From an uncultured Methylococcaceae bacterium (GTDB taxonomy: Bacteria > Pseudomonadota > Gammaproteobacteria > Methylococcales > Methylococcaceae), in the NCBI GenBank assembly GCA_903911305.1, contig CAIWDB010000513.1, positions 1 to 38,929 on the forward strand: a stretch of DNA of 38,929 nt, given 5' to 3'. Numbering within the stretch: the first letter of the stretch is position 1; every line of letters begins with the position of its first letter. Below the pieces are notes generated by a model. That model saw nothing but the letters and a program-made list of their open reading frames with translations. It ran no database searches and was not told the origin of the DNA. Positions 34,757-38,929 of this stretch are shown piece by piece. Both the position numbers and the translations under genes were made by a program.

Positions 34757-34996
34757 GCCGAGCGACCGTTGCAGGTTTGGTATCACGTAATGGAAAGAGA
34801 AGTTTTTTCTGACTTTAATGAGTTGCGCGAAACGTTTGCCAGTGCCGATTACGTGGACGGCCTGACGGTGTTCAACATTGGAGGCAACAAGTACCGATTG
34901 ATTGCTTCGATCCACTATAACCGCCGCAAAGTGTATATTCGCAACGTCCTGACACATGCGGAATACGACCGTGAAGGCTGGAAACGGAGGACATAA
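34721..34996 (+). CDS. higB: HigB-type mRNA interferase toxin, possibly shortened at the N-terminus
   Basis: A 91-residue RelE-superfamily toxin of the HigB branch, which cleaves mRNA on the ribosome. The conserved core is unmistakable: ERPLQVWY, NELRETFASADYV, LTVFNIGGNKYRLIASIHY and KVYIRNVLTHAEYDREGWK. The usual first strand and helix (typically opening near V-I-S-R-K-x-L) are not seen. The frame here starts MASPSTDDHRQHAE and the upstream bases have a stop codon within ten codons, so the N-terminus may be lost or frameshifted. Toxicity is therefore uncertain. It overlaps the antisense membrane gene at its 5' end, and its stop overlaps the higA start (TAATG). Confidence 0.8.
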   Translation: MASPSTDDHRQHAERPLQVWYHVMEREVFSDFNELRETFASADYVDGLTVFNIGGNKYRLIASIHYNRRKVYIRNVLTHAEYDREGWKRRT

Positions 34997-35421
34997 TGCA
35001 TACGACAGACACGACAATACCCAAGCCACAAGCTATCCTTCAAGCATGGATGCCGTTCAAGAAAGCGATAGGCGTTACCTCTGTCCATACCGAAGAGGAC
35101 TACGCACGGGCAATCGCGACGATTGATGTGTTGCTTGACGAGATCGGCGACGATGAAACTCACCCGTTGGCTGACGTGCTCGACTATCTCGCCGATCAGG
35201 TCAAAACCTACGAGGATGAACGCTTTAAAATCCCGAATGCGGAACCGCCCGACATATTGAGTTTCTTAATGGAACAACACGGTCTCCATCAAGAAGATTT
35301 GAGCGATTGCGCCCCCCAAAGCCGGATATCCGAAATTCTGGCCGGTAAACGGTCAATCAGCAAAGAAACCGCCAAACGCTTGGCTCGTCGCTTCAATGTC
35401 CACGGGGACATATTTCTCTAA
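34996..35421 (+). CDS. higA: HigA-type antitoxin / transcription regulator
   Basis: A 141-residue antitoxin with an N-terminal helical region (about 10-75, including EEDYARAIATIDVLLDEIGD and ADVLDYLADQVKTYEDE) that in HigA proteins contacts the toxin. A C-terminal XRE helix-turn-helix follows (about 88-138: ILSFLMEQHGLHQEDLSDCA, RISEILAGKRSISKETAKRL). It neutralises HigB and represses the operon. The toxin-first order and one-base TAATG coupling are typical of higBA. It is convergent with the large GGDEF/EAL gene, 25 bases away. Confidence 0.88.
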   Translation: MHTTDTTIPKPQAILQAWMPFKKAIGVTSVHTEEDYARAIATIDVLLDEIGDDETHPLADVLDYLADQVKTYEDERFKIPNAEPPDILSFLMEQHGLHQEDLSDCAPQSRISEILAGKRSISKETAKRLARRFNVHGDIFL

Positions 35422-35446
35422 GACTGCGGCTAGTCGTTCATTTTGT

Positions 35447-38400
35447 CTAGTACTGCCGGATTTCCAGCACCAACTTCTTTAACTGTCCTAGCAGTGCGTC
35501 CCACAGGCCATGGAGTTCACCCAGCCTTGCCAAAGCCGCTTGATCGCCGCCCCGTGCATGGTATTCACACAACTCTGCCGCCAGTGCATGCACTTGGCTG
35601 TGCAACGGCCAGATGGCCGGGAAGGCTGGCTGCGCTCCATGGCGGATCAGGCCATCGGCATCCAGCCACCTGCCAAAGCGGCACTGGTGGTGATCCAATG
35701 GTGGCGGGGCTTCACGCTCGCCTTTGAGGTAGCTTTCCACGGCCACAATCCATGCGCGATGCTCGGCGCTGGCAAACAGCAGCGGCAAATCGTCGCGGCT
35801 CACCGGGCGGCAATTGATCCAGGCCGGGTCGGGATGCCATGCGGCCGACCAGCTTGGCAGGCCGGCTGGCGGCATGGGGCGGGCAATGCCGTAGCCTTGG
35901 GCTAGTTCGCAGCCGAGTTGCAGCAGCATTTTGCCGTGTTCCACGGTCTCCACCCCTTCGGCGACGACTTGGCGGCGGAAGGCGGCGGCCAGACCGATCA
36001 CGCCCTCCAGAATGGCCAGGTCATCCGGGTCGTCGAGCATGTCGCGCACGAAGCTCTGGTCGATCTTGATCTGGGCGACCGGCAGGCGTTTCAGGTAGGT
36101 CAGCGAGGAATAGCCGGTGCCAAAGTCATCCAGGGCAAACAGTACGCCGATCTCCCGGCAAGCTTCGATGACCAGGGATGCCCCGACCAGTTCCAGCGTG
36201 CTGGTTTCCAGCACCTCCAGTTCGAGGCTGTCCGGCCTGACGTTCGGATGCGCCGCCAGCAACACTCCCAGGCGCTCGACGAAATCAACCTGCTGCAACT
36301 GGTGGGCGCCGACATTGACGCTAACAGGGATGTCCAGTCCGACCGTCTGCCATAGCTCCATCTGGGCTAGGGCGCTGTCAACCACCCACTCCCCCAGTTC
36401 GACGGCCAGCGGATGGTCCTCGATCACTGGCAGGAACGCCGACGGTGGCAGCAGACCATTTTCCGGATGTTGCCAGCGGATCAGTGCCTCGGCACCGATG
36501 ACTGTCCCTGTGCGCATGTTCACCTTGGGCTGGTAATACAGCACGAATTCGCGATCAAGCAGGGCGCGGCGGATGCGCTCCAGGCTTTCGTGGTGGCTGC
36601 GGATGCTGCTGTCCTGTTCGGCGTCGAATACATGGTAACGGTTCTTGCCGGCCAGCTTGGCCTGATACATGGCCTGGTCGGCCTGGCGTAGCAATTGATC
36701 CGCATCGATGTCTTCCGCTTGCGGGTAGAAAGTGACGCCTAGACTGGCCGAAACCTGGAGTACGAGGTCGCCGACATGTACCGGCTGGGCAGCGGTGGTG
36801 AGTAGGCGGGTGAGCGTTGGCGTACAGGCGGTCACATCTGCCAAGTCAAGCAGCACGGCAACAAACTCGTCGCCGCCGATGCGGGCGAAGGTGTCCCCCT
36901 CGCGCAAGGTCTGCTTTATGCGGGCAGATGCGGTGATCAGCAACTGGTCGCCGGCTTCATGCCCGTGGTTATCGTTGATGGCCTTGAAGCCATCCAGGTC
37001 GAGATAAGCCACTGCCAGTGAACGCACGCTCCGCTGCGCCTGAGCCATTCCCTGGTATATGCGGTCGGCCAGTAGCACACGGTTGGGCAAGCCGGTCAGT
37101 GCGTCGAAGTGGGCGATATGTTCAAGTTGGTTTTCGTGCTCCTTGATCGAGGTGATGTCGGAGAACAGTGCCACATATTGCCTAATGTTGCCTTGGCCAT
37201 CGCGCACCACGCTGACGGTTTGCATTACGGCGTACACTTCGCCGTTCTTGCGCCGGTTCCAGACTTCGCCATGCCATTGGCCTTCCTCGACCAGTCTGCG
37301 CCACATTTCGGCGTAGAACTCATTTTCCTGGTGGCCTGAACTGAGGATGCGCGGGTTCTGGCCCAGGACGTCGTCGCGGCTATAACTGGTGATGCGGCTG
37401 AAGGCATCGTTGACATCAAGGATTGTGCAGTCGGCGGCGGTGATCATGATGCCTTCCCAGGAATGGGTGAAGACGCTGGCAGCGAGATGGAGTTTTTCTT
37501 CGACCTGTTTGCGTTCGGTGATGTCCAAAAATGTAACCACGGCCCCTACGACCACGCCGTCTTGGCTTTGTGGATACGACCAATACTCGGCAGGAAAAGA
37601 AGTGCCGTCAGAACGCCACAGCACTTCGTCGTCCACATGTATGCATTTCCCTTGGTTGAATGCCTGGAAAATACGGCATTCTTCAACAGGAAAGCAACTT
37701 CCATCCGCATATTTTCCGTGAATCTGCCAATGCATGTTCAAGCCGAGCAGATTGTCAGTATGCTGGTATCCCAGTAGGCGGAGACAGGTGTCATTGCAGA
37801 AAGTGCAGTCGCCGTTCATGTCAATGCCGTAGATCGCTTCGGCGGTGGAGTTCATTAGAAGACGGATTTTTGCTTCGTTCTCCTGCAATAATTCTTTGCT
37901 GCGTATGATCTCTTCAGTGAGCTTGTCGGCGATGCGGACGGCGCTGGCCCGCGTGTTGGTCACCGCGAGTATCAGCCCGAACAGCATGCCACTGAGCGTA
38001 AGCCCGCCGGCCAGGGCTGCCCATGCCGGTGCGTAATCGATGCCGGAGGCTGTCGAGGCGAGGTCAAACACCAGCAGCCACTGCCGTCCGTTGAAATCGA
38101 CCGTCCGTTGCTGGTAGAACAGCGAATGCACATCAGGTGTGTTGGCCGGTTTGTTGTCGAGCAGCAGGGTGGCAGGCGTTGCCTCACCGCCATCGTAGAT
38201 TTGCAGGTCAACGGTATTGCCTTCGCGGCCCTGCCAGTCGCCGAGTATGCCGGTCATAAGGTCATTCATACGGTAAGGGCTGTAGACCCAGCCGAGCAGC
38301 GCCGCCTGTCTCTGCGCAACCGTGTCCGCCGCCGCGCCGTTGCGATAGACCGGGACATACATCAGGGTTCCGGCCTGGACTTCAACGCCGGTCTCCTGCA

Positions 38401-38929
38401 CCAGTTCGACTTTGCCGGACAGTGCCGCCACGCCGGAGTCGCGCGCCTGTTCCATGGCGGCCCGCCTGACCGGCTCGGAAAACATATCGAAACCAAATGC
38501 GCGCAGGTTGCGGTCACGGAAGGGTTCAAGATAAATAATGGACGTGTAGAGGGGGCGCTCGCCGGGCGGGCGCACGGTGTAGTCGGGGAATCCTTCGCCG
38601 CGAATCCGCGCGATGTGGGCGGCCAGTTGATGCGGGGGGATGACTTGCGCAAAACCGATCCCCTGTACGCCGGGGACACTTCCATCTGCCCGCAGTGTCT
38701 CGACGTAGGTTCGCCACTCTCTGCGACCCACCTTGTTTGTCGCTGCGAAAAGGGCTGCACCGCCGCGAAGAATCAGCGCATAGGCAGTCAGGCGCTCATG
38801 GATTTTGAGGGTGACATGATCGCAGGTAAATGCGAACTGTTTCACCGCACCTTGTTCGATGCCCTGCTTGACTTGAAGGCTGGCGAAAACCGTCGCCAGC
38901 AATCCTATGCCGAGCGTGGCCCAAGCGAG
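35447..38929 (-). CDS. CHASE-PAS-PAS-GGDEF-EAL-CZB cyclic-di-GMP protein (5' end outside window)
   Basis: At least 1160 residues; the frame is open to the window edge, so the start lies beyond 38929. In order: end of a first membrane helix, a periplasmic CHASE sensor (about 75-250), a second helix (about 300-325), two PAS domains (about 355-475 and 480-595), a GGDEF domain (about 605-765), an EAL domain (about 790-1035) and a C-terminal CZB zinc-binding domain (HHQCRFGRWLDADG with His at both ends). The GGDEF motif is intact, with an inhibitory I-site REGD five residues before it. EAL catalytic motifs (GAEALIRW, SVNVGAHQ, DDFGTGYSSL, KIDQSF, VVAEGVET) are also intact. Both making and breaking c-di-GMP are possible. 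Confidence 0.93.
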   Translation of the reverse strand, partial: LAWATLGIGLLATVFASLQVKQGIEQGAVKQFAFTCDHVTLKIHERLTAYALILRGGAALFAATNKVGRREWRTYVETLRADGSVPGVQGIGFAQVIPPHQLAAHIARIRGEGFPDYTVRPPGERPLYTSIIYLEPFRDRNLRAFGFDMFSEPVRRAAMEQARDSGVAALSGKVELVQETGVEVQAGTLMYVPVYRNGAAADTVAQRQAALLGWVYSPYRMNDLMTGILGDWQGREGNTVDLQIYDGGEATPATLLLDNKPANTPDVHSLFYQQRTVDFNGRQWLLVFDLASTASGIDYAPAWAALAGGLTLSGMLFGLILAVTNTRASAVRIADKLTEEIIRSKELLQENEAKIRLLMNSTAEAIYGIDMNGDCTFCNDTCLRLLGYQHTDNLLGLNMHWQIHGKYADGSCFPVEECRIFQAFNQGKCIHVDDEVLWRSDGTSFPAEYWSYPQSQDGVVVGAVVTFLDITERKQVEEKLHLAASVFTHSWEGIMITAADCTILDVNDAFSRITSYSRDDVLGQNPRILSSGHQENEFYAEMWRRLVEEGQWHGEVWNRRKNGEVYAVMQTVSVVRDGQGNIRQYVALFSDITSIKEHENQLEHIAHFDALTGLPNRVLLADRIYQGMAQAQRSVRSLAVAYLDLDGFKAINDNHGHEAGDQLLITASARIKQTLREGDTFARIGGDEFVAVLLDLADVTACTPTLTRLLTTAAQPVHVGDLVLQVSASLGVTFYPQAEDIDADQLLRQADQAMYQAKLAGKNRYHVFDAEQDSSIRSHHESLERIRRALLDREFVLYYQPKVNMRTGTVIGAEALIRWQHPENGLLPPSAFLPVIEDHPLAVELGEWVVDSALAQMELWQTVGLDIPVSVNVGAHQLQQVDFVERLGVLLAAHPNVRPDSLELEVLETSTLELVGASLVIEACREIGVLFALDDFGTGYSSLTYLKRLPVAQIKIDQSFVRDMLDDPDDLAILEGVIGLAAAFRRQVVAEGVETVEHGKMLLQLGCELAQGYGIARPMPPAGLPSWSAAWHPDPAWINCRPVSRDDLPLLFASAEHRAWIVAVESYLKGEREAPPPLDHHQCRFGRWLDADGLIRHGAQPAFPAIWPLHSQVHALAAELCEYHARGGDQAALARLGELHGLWDALLGQLKKLVLEIRQY

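Overview
The window looks like chromosome from an aerobic gammaproteobacterial methylotroph, most likely a Methylococcales methanotroph. Two kinds of evidence point there. First, it carries formaldehyde-activating enzyme (fae) among homologues of methanofuran and tetrahydromethanopterin biosynthesis genes, plus a pyrophosphate-type phosphofructokinase. Second, housekeeping genes keep gammaproteobacterial order: amiB-mutL-miaA, and rnpB/rsmI facing lpoA-yraN-diaA. No methane or methanol oxidation gene is in view, so the lineage call is an inference. No tRNA, rRNA or CRISPR array was seen.

Layout. 1-4942: the amiB-mutL-miaA block, opened between amiB and mutL by accessory DNA (a ribbon-helix-helix/two-helix membrane protein pair and an Rpn-type nuclease), and with a MITE-like palindromic element translated as the N-terminus of MiaA. 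4943-6881: a PEP-CTERM secreted protein behind a convincing sigma-54 promoter, then a Uma2-type nuclease. 6950-11709: mepA, the sigma-54-linked two-component pair glrK-glrR, and cysZ. 11873-17061: PPi-phosphofructokinase, then a short Bat (aerotolerance) cluster with a BatB/BatC fusion and BatD. 17356-24370: a small membrane protein, rnpB, two small envelope proteins, rsmI, lpoA, yraN, diaA and a GlcD-type flavoprotein. 24525-31192: the C1-cofactor region, with a RimK-like ATP-grasp ligase, a CitG-like protein, fae, a HisA-like barrel, an MfnD-like ATP-grasp ligase, an MfnF-like protein and pabB. 31193-34756: a second sigma-54 promoter before a small periplasmic protein, a TonB-dependent receptor and a small membrane protein. 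34721-38929: a higBA toxin-antitoxin locus and a large CHASE-PAS-PAS-GGDEF-EAL-CZB protein running off the end.

How the genes work together. In the C1 region Fae joins formaldehyde to tetrahydromethanopterin, PabB supplies the p-aminobenzoate precursor of that cofactor, and the MfnD/MfnF-like proteins probably make the furan cofactor used later in the same oxidation route. The CitG-like, HisA-like and RimK-like members are the functionally open part. GlrR is a sigma-54 activator, and two sigma-54 promoters lie in the window, but nothing here proves GlrR drives either.

Interspersed palindromic repeats occur near 3782, 10840, 11764, 13210, 17073 and 22316. I did not find a clear wholly new system. 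The least explained parts are the RHH/membrane pair, the CitG-like and HisA-like C1 proteins, and the small periplasmic protein beside the receptor.
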